Positions 1-7,565 of a stretch of DNA of 32,224 nucleotides are shown here, one piece after another. A program made the translations under genes and the position numbers. The notes under the pieces were generated by a model. The model searched no databases. It had not been told where the DNA came from and was given only the letters and a program-made list of their open reading frames with translations. Each line of letters opens with the position of its first letter. Position 1 is the stretch's first letter. The DNA is from Bacteroidales bacterium UBA1797 (GTDB taxonomy: Bacteria; Bacteroidota; Bacteroidia; Bacteroidales; VadinHA17): positions 1 through 32,224 of the forward strand of contig DCFT01000128.1 of the NCBI GenBank assembly GCA_002319885.1. Direction: 5' to 3'.

Positions 1-250
1 CGCTTTTACCTGACCAGTTTTTAACAGCAATATCAGAACCTGAAACGATATCTGAATCGGCAATGCTTAGGTCAGTCTTCCACCAGAACAGGTAAGCTAC
101 ACAAGCCAGAAGGAGATATATTGCAAAACCGGTAATGAGAATCCCAAAAACAAATTTAATCCTTTCATCGGTGATAAAAGATTTTGTCTTTACTGGACTT
201 TTCGATGTTTTGGTATTCTTTTTACCAATATCTTCCTTCTCTTTACTCAT
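1..250 (-). CDS. ftsK: DNA translocase FtsK, N-terminal part (cut by window edge)
   Basis: The first 83 codons are visible on the minus strand, starting at the ATG at 250-248; the rest lies beyond base 1. The protein opens with a Lys/Ser/Thr-rich cytoplasmic stretch, then SFITDERIKFVFGILITG and a hydrophobic segment around residues 34-54 ending in CVAYLFWWKTD. From memory, this is how Bacteroidota FtsK/SpoIIIE proteins begin, with a membrane anchor region ahead of the motor. FtsK pumps DNA at the division septum and helps resolve chromosome dimers. The ATPase and gamma domains are not in view, so the call rests on the N-terminus alone. A good promoter lies at 298-327. Confidence 0.72.
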   Translation of the reverse strand, partial: MSKEKEDIGKKNTKTSKSPVKTKSFITDERIKFVFGILITGFAIYLLLACVAYLFWWKTDLSIADSDIVSGSDIAVKNWSGKS

Positions 251-297
251 TTCCGGGCACAGTTTATCAAAACAGTTTTGGTTTTTTAAACGCAACC

Positions 298-327
298 CAA
301 AGGTAATAATTTTAAGACTTCCTCAAA
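298..327 (-). promoter_or_regulatory. Bacteroidota-type promoter of ftsK
   Basis: Read on the minus strand, TTTG (327-324) is followed after 18 nt by TACCTTTG (305-298), an exact fit to the -33 TTTG / -7 TAnnTTTG pattern of the Bacteroidota primary sigma factor. Transcription would begin about 40 nt before the ftsK ATG at 250. The same 18-nt spacing recurs at three other promoters in the window. Confidence 0.65.
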
Positions 328-450
328 AAGCTGCTGAATGAATTTGATTTTGTACAGGATCTTTTAGGTTGTTTGATTACTTGAATGAAAAAGAATGAAA
401 TATTACCTCGTTTTTATTCTTTGTATCATTTATGTCTACGGCAATAATAC

Positions 451-1137
451 CTATAGACTTATCATTTTATTGATAAAAGTGTCGATTTCATCCCTCGATA
501 CCTTAAGGAATTTTTCTCTTCGTTCAAATGTCCGGTCAGGTATGTCTTTCTTATAAACTGTTTCAGCCTCAAAATGTATTTCTGCAGGCCCCAGGAAGAA
601 GAAAAAACTCATAAGCACTCCGTCAATCTGACTGAAGGGGGTTGCAGTATTTGGATTCTTTACATTAATCTCATTTGTATACCATATTTCATATACTTTG
701 TCTTTTTCCGAGGGAAAAGTAACAATGGCATTTTTACAAGTGTATCCGCAAATGATCGATGTCTTCGCTGTCTTCCGGATTACAATTCCTTGCATCGCTT
801 CAAACCCAGGAAACTGTTCTCCTGATTTAATCGGATAGAAATATTTCAAAGTAAAAAGGCTGAAATATGTGTCGAAGATTCCTTCCTCGGGGTTGGTCAG
901 GTTGAGGATACCTGAATTGCCAAACGGAGAAATCATCTCGAAGAGAATTTTATTGTTTTTAAATGAGACAATAAGATTTTTAGGGAGTACCTCTTTTGGC
1001 ATAGGTCCAAAATTACCGATATAATCTATGTTATAATGGATTTCTCCCTGGGTTATAAATTTCCCCCCTTTTTCATTACAGGAGAAACTTGTCAATGCAA
1101 AGATTACTGCAGTGAACAATACATAGCTGAATCTCAC
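451..1137 (-). CDS. Predicted lipoprotein of unknown function
   Basis: The 228-residue protein begins with a lipoprotein signal peptide: Arg2, a hydrophobic run, then TSFSC with Cys20 as the likely lipidated residue. It is therefore probably anchored in the envelope facing the periplasm. The mature part has a beta-rich look. Around residues 130-160 it has a Cys-x3-Cys pair (ICGYTCKNA) followed by a charged stretch and YEIWYTNEI. That arrangement resembles the DUF4412/GLPGLI group of Bacteroidota secreted proteins (from memory, not searched). It lies upstream of ftsK in the same direction, but a 200-bp gap containing the ftsK promoter argues against one operon. A weak -7-like element, TACATTTA, sits upstream at 1163-1170 without a -33. 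The function is unknown. Confidence 0.7.
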   Translation of the reverse strand: MRFSYVLFTAVIFALTSFSCNEKGGKFITQGEIHYNIDYIGNFGPMPKEVLPKNLIVSFKNNKILFEMISPFGNSGILNLTNPEEGIFDTYFSLFTLKYFYPIKSGEQFPGFEAMQGIVIRKTAKTSIICGYTCKNAIVTFPSEKDKVYEIWYTNEINVKNPNTATPFSQIDGVLMSFFFFLGPAEIHFEAETVYKKDIPDRTFERREKFLKVSRDEIDTFINKMISL

Positions 1138-1294
1138 GTATCTGGTAGTATTTTGAGTTTCGTAAATGTAATATTTTTTTTTAACTTCAGTTCCTGACAG
1201 TTAATATTTAAAAGATTAATCATTTGATTTCTATGTGAAATATTATTGCTTGAAAATTCATTTGCCAATTTCTGAGAAGTACTACAGATTTTGA

Positions 1295-1302
1295 TAATTT
1301 TG
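1295..1302 (+). promoter_or_regulatory. Possible -7 element upstream of carbamate kinase
   Basis: TAATTTTG fits TAnnTTTG and lies 94 nt before the carbamate kinase ATG. The -33 position has only an imperfect TCTG at 1271-1274 (20-nt spacing), so this is weaker than the promoter of the next gene. Confidence 0.35.
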
Positions 1303-1396
1303 TGATCTTCCTCAATTTAATTAAAACCCTTTGGGAGTAAAATTTTAAAAGGGAAGCATACAGTACTAAAATAAAAATCAGTTATTCTTAAATTCT

Positions 1397-2365
1397 ATGG
1401 AAAATAGACTTGCCGTTGTAGCCCTGGGAGGTAATGCTTTGTTAAGAGGCGATCAAACAGGAACTATTGAAGAACAGGAGCAAAATACTACGGAAACACT
1501 TGAAAATCTGGTCTTTTTAATAAATGAAGGGTATAACCTGGTTTTAACGCATGGTAACGGACCTCAGGTTGGAAATATACTGATGCGTAATGATGCCGGT
1601 GAACAATTGTACGGTATAGCTCAGATGCCTGTTGATATTTGTGTTGCTGATTCACAGGGTGGCATCGGATATATGATTGAAAGAATGCTAAGAAATGTCC
1701 TTAATAAACATAAGATAGTTAAAAATGTCATATGTATTGTAACTCAGGTCATTGTTGATATTAATGACAAAGCTTTCAGCGATCCTCAAAAACGAGTTGG
1801 TAAAATATATTCAAAGGAACAGGCTGATATACTTTCCTCAAAGAAAGGATGGATATTCAAAGAGGAAATAAAGATACAGGGTGGCTTCAGGAGGGTAGTC
1901 CCGTCTCCTGTTCCAGTGGGTGTGGTAAATGATTCAATTATCGGTGATCTTGCCAGAAAAGGGAATATTGTTATTGCTGCAGGAGGCGGCGGTGTACCAG
2001 TGTATATTGATGAAAATAAAGATGTGAGACCTGCAGAAGCGGTTATTGACAAGGATCTTGCCTCCGCGCTTCTTGCTACACAAATAGGTGCGGATGAATT
2101 TTATATCCTCACAGATGTGCCATATATCTATATCAATTACATGAAGCCCGATCAGCAAATAAAAGAATTCCTTAATTATAAGGATACTCTCAAATACCTG
2201 AATGAAGGTCAGTTTACAAAAGGTAGTATGGCACCTAAGATTGAGGCTTGTCTGAGCTTTATTAAAAATGGCGGCAAAAAAAGTGTCATCACTGAAGCTT
2301 TTAAACTGGCTGATAGAAAATATGGATCAAAAATTACTATGGATTATGAGGATGACCGGAGGTAA
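1397..2365 (+). CDS. arcC: Carbamate kinase
   Basis: A 322-residue cytoplasmic enzyme of the amino acid kinase fold and normal family length (about 310-320). It interconverts carbamoyl phosphate + ADP with ATP + carbamate, the ATP-yielding step of arginine/citrulline or agmatine fermentation. Visible signatures are the N-terminal nucleotide-binding VVALGGNALL (residues 7-16), THGNGPQVG (about 51-59), the glycine-rich IAAGGGGVPV (about 193-202), and KGSMAPKIEA near the C-terminus, where Lys and Met are typical of the family. The ATG at 1397 follows an AT-rich leader. The next gene is ornithine carbamoyltransferase, which supplies carbamoyl phosphate when run in the catabolic direction. The 64-bp gap holds that gene's own promoter, so the two are functionally paired but need not share a transcript. 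Confidence 0.93.
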   Translation: MENRLAVVALGGNALLRGDQTGTIEEQEQNTTETLENLVFLINEGYNLVLTHGNGPQVGNILMRNDAGEQLYGIAQMPVDICVADSQGGIGYMIERMLRNVLNKHKIVKNVICIVTQVIVDINDKAFSDPQKRVGKIYSKEQADILSSKKGWIFKEEIKIQGGFRRVVPSPVPVGVVNDSIIGDLARKGNIVIAAGGGGVPVYIDENKDVRPAEAVIDKDLASALLATQIGADEFYILTDVPYIYINYMKPDQQIKEFLNYKDTLKYLNEGQFTKGSMAPKIEACLSFIKNGGKKSVITEAFKLADRKYGSKITMDYEDDRR

Positions 2366-2374
2366 ACAGCGCTT

Positions 2375-2404
2375 TTTGATTTTCCTTTTATCTTTTTACT
2401 TTTG
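2375..2404 (+). promoter_or_regulatory. Bacteroidota-type promoter of ornithine carbamoyltransferase
   Basis: TTTG (2375-2378), 18 nt, then TACTTTTG (2397-2404) is an exact match to the Bacteroidota -33/-7 pattern. It lies 25 nt before the ATG at 2430, giving a very short AT-rich leader. It allows expression independent of the upstream carbamate kinase gene. Confidence 0.65.
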
Positions 2405-2429
2405 TCTATTATATTAAAATATTATAACG

Positions 2430-3431
2430 ATGTCACAAAACCTTCACAACCGTAATTTTCTTAAACTTCTTGATTATACACCTGAGGAAATTAAATATCT
2501 CCTCGATCTGGCAGCTGAGCTGAAAAGATCTAAAAAAGATGGTTCAGAGAAACAATACCTGAGAGGAAAAAATTTAGCATTGATTTTTGAAAAAGCTTCA
2601 ACACGGACACGATGTGCCTTTGAAGTAGCAGCATATGACCAGGGTGCTCATGTAACATACCTTGGACCCACTGGTTCGCAGATTGGTCAGAAAGAGTCAA
2701 TGAAAGATACAGCTAGGGTGCTTGGTGGCATGTACGACGGGATCGAATATCGTGGTTATGGCCAGACCATAGTCGAGGAACTTGCCAGGTATGCGGGAGT
2801 TCCTGTATGGAATGGCCTTACAAATGAATTCCATCCGACGCAGATTCTTGCAGATTTTCTCACAATGACAGAACACTCTGATAAACCTCTTAATAAAATG
2901 GTTTTATGCTATCTGGGTGACGCCCGTTATAACATGGGTAATTCCCTTATGGTGGGGTCAGCTAAAATGGGAATTGATTTTAGGATTGCAGCTCCGAAAA
3001 ACTATCAACCGGATGAAGAGCTGGTAACAAAATGCCGTTCCATTGCGATTGAGACAGGAGCAAAAATCACTATTACTGATGATGTTGAGAAAGCTGTTAA
3101 AGGTGCTGACTTTCTTTATACTGATGTGTGGGTTTCTATGGGAGAACCTGATTCCGTTTGGGAAGAGAGAATCAGATTATTAAGACCTTTCCAGGTGAAT
3201 ATGAATGTTATTGATAAGACACTTAACCCGCAGGCTAAATTTCTGCATTGTCTTCCTGCTTTTCATAACAGAGATACTAAAATAGGAGAGGACATCTTTA
3301 AAAAATTCGGTCTCGATGGTATGGAAGTGACAGAAGATGTTTTTGAATCAGAACATTCAATAGTCTTCGATGAAGCAGAAAACCGGTTACATACTATTAA
3401 GGCAGTTATGGTTGCTACACTGGGATCATAA
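2430..3431 (+). CDS. arcB: Ornithine carbamoyltransferase
   Basis: A 333-residue cytoplasmic transferase that interconverts ornithine + carbamoyl phosphate with citrulline. The carbamoyl-phosphate loop STRTR is at residues 57-61, HPTQ at 135-138, the ornithine-binding loop DVWVSMGEP at 232-240, and the catalytic HCLP at 273-276. These are the motifs of true ornithine enzymes rather than the N-succinylornithine variant that many Bacteroidota use for biosynthesis. The SMGEP loop and the neighbouring carbamate kinase favour a catabolic (ArcB-like) role. ArgF and ArcB are hard to separate by sequence alone, so the symbol is provisional. No arginine deiminase lies nearby. The gene has its own promoter at 2375-2404 and is followed by an intergenic palindromic repeat. 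Confidence 0.9.
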   Translation: MSQNLHNRNFLKLLDYTPEEIKYLLDLAAELKRSKKDGSEKQYLRGKNLALIFEKASTRTRCAFEVAAYDQGAHVTYLGPTGSQIGQKESMKDTARVLGGMYDGIEYRGYGQTIVEELARYAGVPVWNGLTNEFHPTQILADFLTMTEHSDKPLNKMVLCYLGDARYNMGNSLMVGSAKMGIDFRIAAPKNYQPDEELVTKCRSIAIETGAKITITDDVEKAVKGADFLYTDVWVSMGEPDSVWEERIRLLRPFQVNMNVIDKTLNPQAKFLHCLPAFHNRDTKIGEDIFKKFGLDGMEVTEDVFESEHSIVFDEAENRLHTIKAVMVATLGS

Positions 3432-3448
3432 CAACGAAATAAAATCCA

Positions 3449-3533
3449 TTAACCACAAAGATCACAAAGGATTTGCACAAAGGTCGCAAAGAGCTGAAGA
3501 ACATTATTTTAACTATGTATACTTTGTAGTTAA
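3449..3533. repeat. Imperfect palindrome of CACAAAG units, copy 1
   Basis: The left arm opens with TTAACCACAAAG (3449-3460) and continues with further ACAAAG/GCAAAG units about 10 nt apart (near 3464, 3476 and 3485). The right end is CTTTGTAGTTAA (3522-3533), which pairs with the left end at 11 of 12 positions. It lies between convergent genes (ornithine carbamoyltransferase and the DUF456 gene). It is the same element type as 9805-9947 and is related to 12734-12830. Confidence 0.7.
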
Positions 3534-3566
3534 AAAGGTCCAGTTGAACATTCTCAACTTTGATAT

Positions 3567-4046
3567 TCAGGCGATGAGTTCTTTTATAAAATAAAAAGTC
3601 ATTGCTAACGAAGCTGCAAGTTTAAGCCCGATACCTGTAAGAAACACCAGAAGACTTCCGAAGCCGGCTTTAAAAGCATAATTTATATCATCTTTGAATA
3701 TCATTTCTCCTACAAAAGCCCCAATCAGCGGGCCTAAAATAATACCAAGAGGACCGATGAAGAATCCCACAATTAAACCTACGGTCGCACCTTTGGTTCC
3801 ATACTTGGAACCACCAAACCTCTTTGTTCCCCAAACTGGAATGATATAGTCAAAAACTGTAACTACTGCAGCTATCGATCCAAAAACAACTAAAGTAGCG
3901 GTAGTAAACTGGCCGAATCTGGTCAGTTGCAAAAATATTATTCCAAGAAAGCTCAGTGGTGGCCCGGGGAGAACAGGAACCAGGCATCCAATTATCCCGA
4001 TGATCATAAAAATGATCCCAAGAATAAGGAGGATATAATCAGACAT
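3567..4046 (-). CDS. DUF456 family small membrane protein
   Basis: A 159-residue, very hydrophobic inner-membrane protein. Predicted membrane segments lie near residues 4-40 (two, split by CLVPVLPGPPLS), 48-70, 84-118 (glycine-rich, probably a hairpin) and 128-155. The motif LVPVLPGPPLSFLGI, and the glycine-rich GATVGLIVGFFIGPLGIILG, are typical of DUF456, whose function is not known. It starts 14 nt after the stop of the DUF3276 gene, so it is almost certainly co-transcribed from the promoter at 4502-4531. The internal repeats resemble glycine-zipper packing. No substrate or partner can be assigned. Confidence 0.82.
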   Translation of the reverse strand: MSDYILLILGIIFMIIGIIGCLVPVLPGPPLSFLGIIFLQLTRFGQFTTATLVVFGSIAAVVTVFDYIIPVWGTKRFGGSKYGTKGATVGLIVGFFIGPLGIILGPLIGAFVGEMIFKDDINYAFKAGFGSLLVFLTGIGLKLAASLAMTFYFIKELIA

Positions 4047-4060
4047 TTAGATAATTCTTG

Positions 4061-4462
4061 TCACTTCTTGCCAAGGTCATCAAACTCGACATTAGTGAAT
4101 TCTTCCGTTCTCAGGCTACTCTTTTCATCACTGAGTTCAGCAAAGGATGCAGGTTCGGACGCATGCGACTCATCTTTACCGTTTCCGATGTAGGTTACAG
4201 CATCTTTTAACCCATCAGAAAACTTTTCAAAATCTTCTTTATAAAGAAAAATCTTATGCTTTTCGTAGAACACTTTTCCTTCTTTCCCTAAACGTTTCTT
4301 GCTTTCAGTAATGGTCAGATAATAATCATCTTTCCTGGTAGCTTTTACATCGAAAAAGTATGTTCTCTTTCCGGCACGCACCACTTTGGTGAAAATTTCT
4401 TCCTTAATTATTTTTTCATCATGCCCGTTAATGACTTCCTGTATTCCGGCTTCTTCTTCCAT
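4061..4462 (-). CDS. DUF3276 / PUR-family nucleic-acid-binding protein
   Basis: About 133 residues. The core EEIFTKVVRAGKRTYFFDVK followed by DDYYLTITESKKR and KHKIFLYKEDFEKF is the diagnostic PUR-alpha-like fold of DUF3276, common in Bacteroidota and related to the DNA/RNA-binding PUR protein of Borrelia. An acidic, poorly conserved tail follows (after about residue 100). I place the start at the ATG at 4462-4460. A longer frame could begin at TTG 4513, but the -7 box (4509-4502) lies inside that extension, so the mRNA should begin downstream of the TTG. The protein presumably acts as a nucleic-acid-binding regulator, but its targets are unknown. It is the first gene of a two-gene unit with the DUF456 gene. 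Confidence 0.85.
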   Translation of the reverse strand: MEEEAGIQEVINGHDEKIIKEEIFTKVVRAGKRTYFFDVKATRKDDYYLTITESKKRLGKEGKVFYEKHKIFLYKEDFEKFSDGLKDAVTYIGNGKDESHASEPASFAELSDEKSSLRTEEFTNVEFDDLGKK

Positions 4463-4501
4463 TTCTAAGTCAGTTAGTGTTAGGGTTTTGTTTTCTATTG
4501 T

Positions 4502-4531
4502 CAAATGTAACAATTATTTTATCAAATCAAA
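4502..4531 (-). promoter_or_regulatory. Bacteroidota-type promoter of the DUF3276 gene; decides its start codon
   Basis: On the minus strand, TTTG (4531-4528), 18 nt, then TACATTTG (4509-4502). Because +1 should fall near 4497, the in-frame TTG at 4513 cannot be the start; the ATG at 4462 is. The divergent nusB promoter begins 38 bp away. Confidence 0.65.
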
Positions 4532-4569
4532 ACCCGACAAATTATTTGTCCTTAATTTTGCCAAGTTGT

Positions 4570-4599
4570 TTTGAGGGTACGGGAAAAAGAGTATTTTTG
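4570..4599 (+). promoter_or_regulatory. Bacteroidota-type promoter of nusB
   Basis: TTTG (4570-4573), 18 nt, then TATTTTTG (4592-4599). The nusB ATG follows at 4626, implying a leader of about 20 nt. It probably drives the nusB-yajC-coaE run. Confidence 0.62.
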
Positions 4600-4625
4600 C
4601 TGCGGAAATTTGAGGTTCTTTACAG

Positions 4626-5591
4626 ATGATAAGCAGAAGATTGTTACGTATAAAAGCCCTGATGGCTCTTTATGCTTTTAACCGCAGGGAGGATGAGAGT
4701 ATTGCCCAGGCCGAAAAAGAATTAATGTTCAGCATTGGGAAGAGTTACGATCTTTATCACTATTTGCTGTTACTTGTTCTTGAACTCGCTGATATTGCAG
4801 GGGAGAAGATAGATCTTGCTCTTCAGAAAAGGATCCCCTCTCATGAAGATCTTAATCCGAAACGGAGGTTTGTAGATAATCAGATTATAAGTCAGCTGAG
4901 AAAAAATATTGAATTTAAAACATATGTTTCATCCAAAAAACTTTCGTGGGTGAATCATTCTCATATTCCCAGGCTGCTATACAATAAAATGATTGCCTGG
5001 GAGGTATATGAAGAGTACATGAACTCGGAAACTAATAATTTTCTGTCTGACAAGAAGTTTATTATAAGGCTTATAACGGAGTTGTTCGCAGATTCGGAAG
5101 ATCTGCTGTTAAACCTTGAAGAACAGAGCATATACTGGAATGATGATATGGAATATATTTCATCAATGGTTGAGAAAACTCTGAAAAAATTCAAGACCGA
5201 TTCAGGAGAAAAAACTCCGCTGATGCCGCTATTTAAAAATGCGGAGGATGAGGAATTCGTGAAAATACTATTCAGAAAAGCAATCCTTCATTCAAAACAA
5301 TGTTCAGAGCTTATTGACAGAAATACTACAAACTGGGAAGTTGACAGAATAGCACTAATGGATATTCTGGTTATGCAACTGGCGATAACTGAAATACTTG
5401 AATTTCCTGAAATACCTGTAAAAGTGACTTTGAATGAATACATTGAGATTGCCAAATACTATTGTACTTCAAAAAGCAGTACATTTGTAAATGGGATTCT
5501 CGATAATATTGTAAAAGAAATCCGTGATGGCGGACTTTTTAACAAATCGGGGAGAGGGTTGGTTGGTGAGGCACTTACAGACGAACGTTAG
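4626..5591 (+). CDS. nusB: Transcription antitermination factor NusB (long Bacteroidota form)
   Basis: A 321-residue RNA-binding protein, more than twice the length of E. coli NusB (139). The N-terminal ISRRLLRIKALMALYAFNR (residues 2-20) is the start of the NusB fold. The C-terminal part (about 205-305) holds the rest: FRKAILHSKQCSELID, NWEVDRIALMDILVMQLAITEIL, then IPVKVTLNEYIEIAKYYCTSKSSTFVNGILDNI, the typical NusB ending. An insertion of roughly 150 charged helical residues lies between, as in other Bacteroidota NusB proteins. With NusE/S10 and boxA RNA it supports antitermination on rRNA operons. It is the first gene of the plus-strand run, with its own promoter at 4570-4599. Confidence 0.93.
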   Translation: MISRRLLRIKALMALYAFNRREDESIAQAEKELMFSIGKSYDLYHYLLLLVLELADIAGEKIDLALQKRIPSHEDLNPKRRFVDNQIISQLRKNIEFKTYVSSKKLSWVNHSHIPRLLYNKMIAWEVYEEYMNSETNNFLSDKKFIIRLITELFADSEDLLLNLEEQSIYWNDDMEYISSMVEKTLKKFKTDSGEKTPLMPLFKNAEDEEFVKILFRKAILHSKQCSELIDRNTTNWEVDRIALMDILVMQLAITEILEFPEIPVKVTLNEYIEIAKYYCTSKSSTFVNGILDNIVKEIRDGGLFNKSGRGLVGEALTDER

Positions 5592-5612
5592 CGGTATTAT
5601 TAATGTAATTTT

Positions 5613-6038
5613 ATGAAGAAGATCGTAATAGTAACTTTGGCGCTGGTAGCTATGATAGCTTCAAATTGCAGAAATGGAACAGGGCAAAACTCACCTGCTT
5701 CCGATTTAAAAACAGGGAAAGGTGTGATAAGCTTCAGAGAGTACCAGCATGATTTTGGAAAAGTTACAGAAGGCGAGAAGGTAAGTTATACCTTTACATT
5801 TGATAATAAAGGGACTGAAAATATCATTATCACTTCTGCTGTAACATCATGCGGATGTACAGTTCCAAAATATGATACAAAACCAATTCCTCCCGGAGCC
5901 ATTGGGAATCTTGAAGTGGTCTTTAATACATCGGGCAGAAGCGGAATGCAGACAAAGACCATTACAGTTAAATCCAATGCTAAAACTCCTGTTGTATTGT
6001 TGAAAATAACCGCAGAAGTAGTAAGTTCAGATAAATAG
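5613..6038 (+). CDS. DUF1573 domain lipoprotein
   Basis: A 141-residue secreted protein with a lipoprotein signal (hydrophobic residues 3-16, then ASNC with Cys19). The mature part is one Ig-like DUF1573 domain: HDFGKVTEGEKVSYTFTF, SAVTSCGCTVPKYDTKPIPPG and NTSGRSGMQTKTITVKSNA. The Cys-Gly-Cys pair is a family hallmark. Such proteins are numerous in Bacteroidota envelopes, but their exact role is not established. It sits 21 nt after nusB and 21 nt before yajC, so it is very likely in the same transcript. Placement between nusB and yajC is, as I recall, common in this phylum. Confidence 0.88.
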   Translation: MKKIVIVTLALVAMIASNCRNGTGQNSPASDLKTGKGVISFREYQHDFGKVTEGEKVSYTFTFDNKGTENIIITSAVTSCGCTVPKYDTKPIPPGAIGNLEVVFNTSGRSGMQTKTITVKSNAKTPVVLLKITAEVVSSDK

Positions 6039-6059
6039 TAATAATTAATAATTAAAAAG

Positions 6060-6383
6060 ATGACCAATTTTGCGTATTTGTATTTGATGGGGCAGCCAGC
6101 CGGAGCAGGCGGGCAGAGTAATCCGCTTGTGACCTTTCTTCCTCTTATACTTGTTTTTGTTGTTTTTTACTTTTTCATGATAAGACCACAAATGAAAAAG
6201 CAGAAAGAAGTTACCAATTACCGCAGCTCTCTGAAAAAAGGTGATAAAGTTATTACCACGGGTGGAATTTTTGGCAAGATCTACGAAGTGAAAGATCACT
6301 ATGTGACAGTGGATGTTGGCGGAGATATCAAGCTTAAAGTCGATAAAAACGCTCTGCTTAAAGATCCGTCTGCAGACGAATAG
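6060..6383 (+). CDS. yajC: Preprotein translocase accessory subunit YajC
   Basis: A 107-residue single-pass inner-membrane protein, the normal length. A glycine/alanine-rich periplasmic start (GQPAGAGGQSNP) is followed by one membrane helix (about residues 23-42, LVTFLPLILVFVVFYFFMIR) and the signature RPQMKKQKE. The soluble domain has KKGDKVITTGGIFGKI, the core family motif. YajC associates with SecDF and the SecYEG translocon and supports protein export. It lies inside the nusB run, 18 nt before the YbbR-like gene. Confidence 0.95.
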   Translation: MTNFAYLYLMGQPAGAGGQSNPLVTFLPLILVFVVFYFFMIRPQMKKQKEVTNYRSSLKKGDKVITTGGIFGKIYEVKDHYVTVDVGGDIKLKVDKNALLKDPSADE

Positions 6384-6401
6384 TAAATAATTCTTCACAT
6401 T

Positions 6402-6923
6402 ATGCCTTTTGTGAAAAAGGAAAATGAAAAAAAGCGAGAGAACCTTATGAAGAAAGGAGAAAAAGGAATCAACAGGGATATAACTGCTTTTGCTTTCTTC
6501 CTTATTCTCTCCTTTATATTATGGTATCTTAACTCACTGGGAAAAGAAATTGAAGCGGAAATAAAATTTCCTCTGGAATTTACAAACATCCCAAATGAGA
6601 GAGAAATAGTTGACGAATTGCCAGCTGATCTGAACCTGTTTCTTAAAGGTCCGGGCTACTCAATCCTGAAACTTAAAATTTTTGGCAAAAAAACTCCTTT
6701 GGTAATTGACATGTCAAAAGTTAATTACAAACGGGCACAAGGAGATTTAACACTTGACTATTATATTGTAACATCGGGACTAACAAAAAGCCTTAATATA
6801 CAGATGAGATCGGGTTGCGAGATTACCTCAATAAAACCCGATACTCTGTTTTTCACTTATATTAAGATAGTCCCAAGTTCATCCGTTATCACTGATAAGA
6901 CTGATAACAGAAAGAAACGATAA
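6402..6923 (+). CDS. YbbR-like (CdaR-like) domain membrane protein
   Basis: A 173-residue protein with a Lys-rich cytoplasmic N-terminus (residues 1-25), one membrane helix (about 29-46, TAFAFFLILSFILWYLNS) and an extracytoplasmic beta-rich YbbR-type domain. Supporting sequence includes FPLEFTNIPNEREIVDELP, the usual entry to a YbbR repeat, and DLNLFLKGPGYSIL. In Firmicutes the related CdaR regulates the c-di-AMP cyclase CdaA. No cyclase gene is in this window, so such a role here is only possible. Position between yajC and coaE is typical for Bacteroidota. The ATG at 6402 gives a 19-residue positively charged lead; the later ATG (Met16) would also work. Confidence 0.75.
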   Translation: MPFVKKENEKKRENLMKKGEKGINRDITAFAFFLILSFILWYLNSLGKEIEAEIKFPLEFTNIPNEREIVDELPADLNLFLKGPGYSILKLKIFGKKTPLVIDMSKVNYKRAQGDLTLDYYIVTSGLTKSLNIQMRSGCEITSIKPDTLFFTYIKIVPSSSVITDKTDNRKKR

Positions 6924-6946
6924 CTTTTTATCCTTGTGACATACAG

Positions 6947-7564
6947 ATGACTACAGTTGGAAAATCAAGGTTCAGGCTTGGTGTAACCGGCGGCATAGGA
7001 AGTGGTAAAACATCTGTATGCAGGGTTTTTAGCGTACTTGGAATACCTGTCTTTTCTGCCGACAGGGAAGCACAGTATATTATGGAAAATGACAAGGATA
7101 TAATGAGAAAAATTAACTCCCTGGCAGGACAGGACCTTTATACCGGAGGAAGTCTCAACAGAACGGAACTCGCAAAGATTATTTTTAACGACAGTGCTCT
7201 TCTTAATAAAGTAAATATGCTCGTACACCCTGCTGTATTTGACCGTTTCCGAAAATGGGTACAGGATCAGTCTTCACCATATACTATTATGGAAGCAGCT
7301 ATTCTTTTTGAAAGCGGAGCTTCCATGCTTGTTGACAGGATAGTCACAGTAGTAGCTCCGATTGAAGAAAGAATAAAAAGAGTCATAATGAGAAATAAAC
7401 TTACAAGGGAACAGGTTAAGGAGAGAATGAAGAATCAAATGGATGACGAAGGACGACGAAAACTATCGGATTATATAATTTATAATTCTGAAAATGAAAT
7501 GATAATTCCTGCTATCCTTGGTATTCACAATGAAATTTTAGAACTTATTAATATTCAATCCTGA
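6947..7564 (+). CDS. coaE: Dephospho-CoA kinase
   Basis: A 205-residue cytoplasmic kinase that phosphorylates the ribose 3'-hydroxyl of dephospho-CoA with ATP, the last step of coenzyme A synthesis. The P-loop GVTGGIGSGKTSV is at residues 12-24. FSADREAQYIM follows, where Asp is the usual catalytic residue, then LVHPAVFDRF (the family's HP motif) and a lid region with Arg-rich RIKRVIMRNKLTREQVKERM. Length matches the family (about 200). It is 23 nt after the YbbR-like gene and one nucleotide before the TerB/DnaJ gene, so it is within the same operon. Confidence 0.95.
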   Translation: MTTVGKSRFRLGVTGGIGSGKTSVCRVFSVLGIPVFSADREAQYIMENDKDIMRKINSLAGQDLYTGGSLNRTELAKIIFNDSALLNKVNMLVHPAVFDRFRKWVQDQSSPYTIMEAAILFESGASMLVDRIVTVVAPIEERIKRVIMRNKLTREQVKERMKNQMDDEGRRKLSDYIIYNSENEMIIPAILGIHNEILELINIQS

Positions 7565-7565
7565 T

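Noticed and set aside
1786..2158. Two minus-strand open frames inside the carbamate kinase gene
   Set aside because: They are antisense shadows of a well-conserved gene, with low-complexity translations and no family resemblance.
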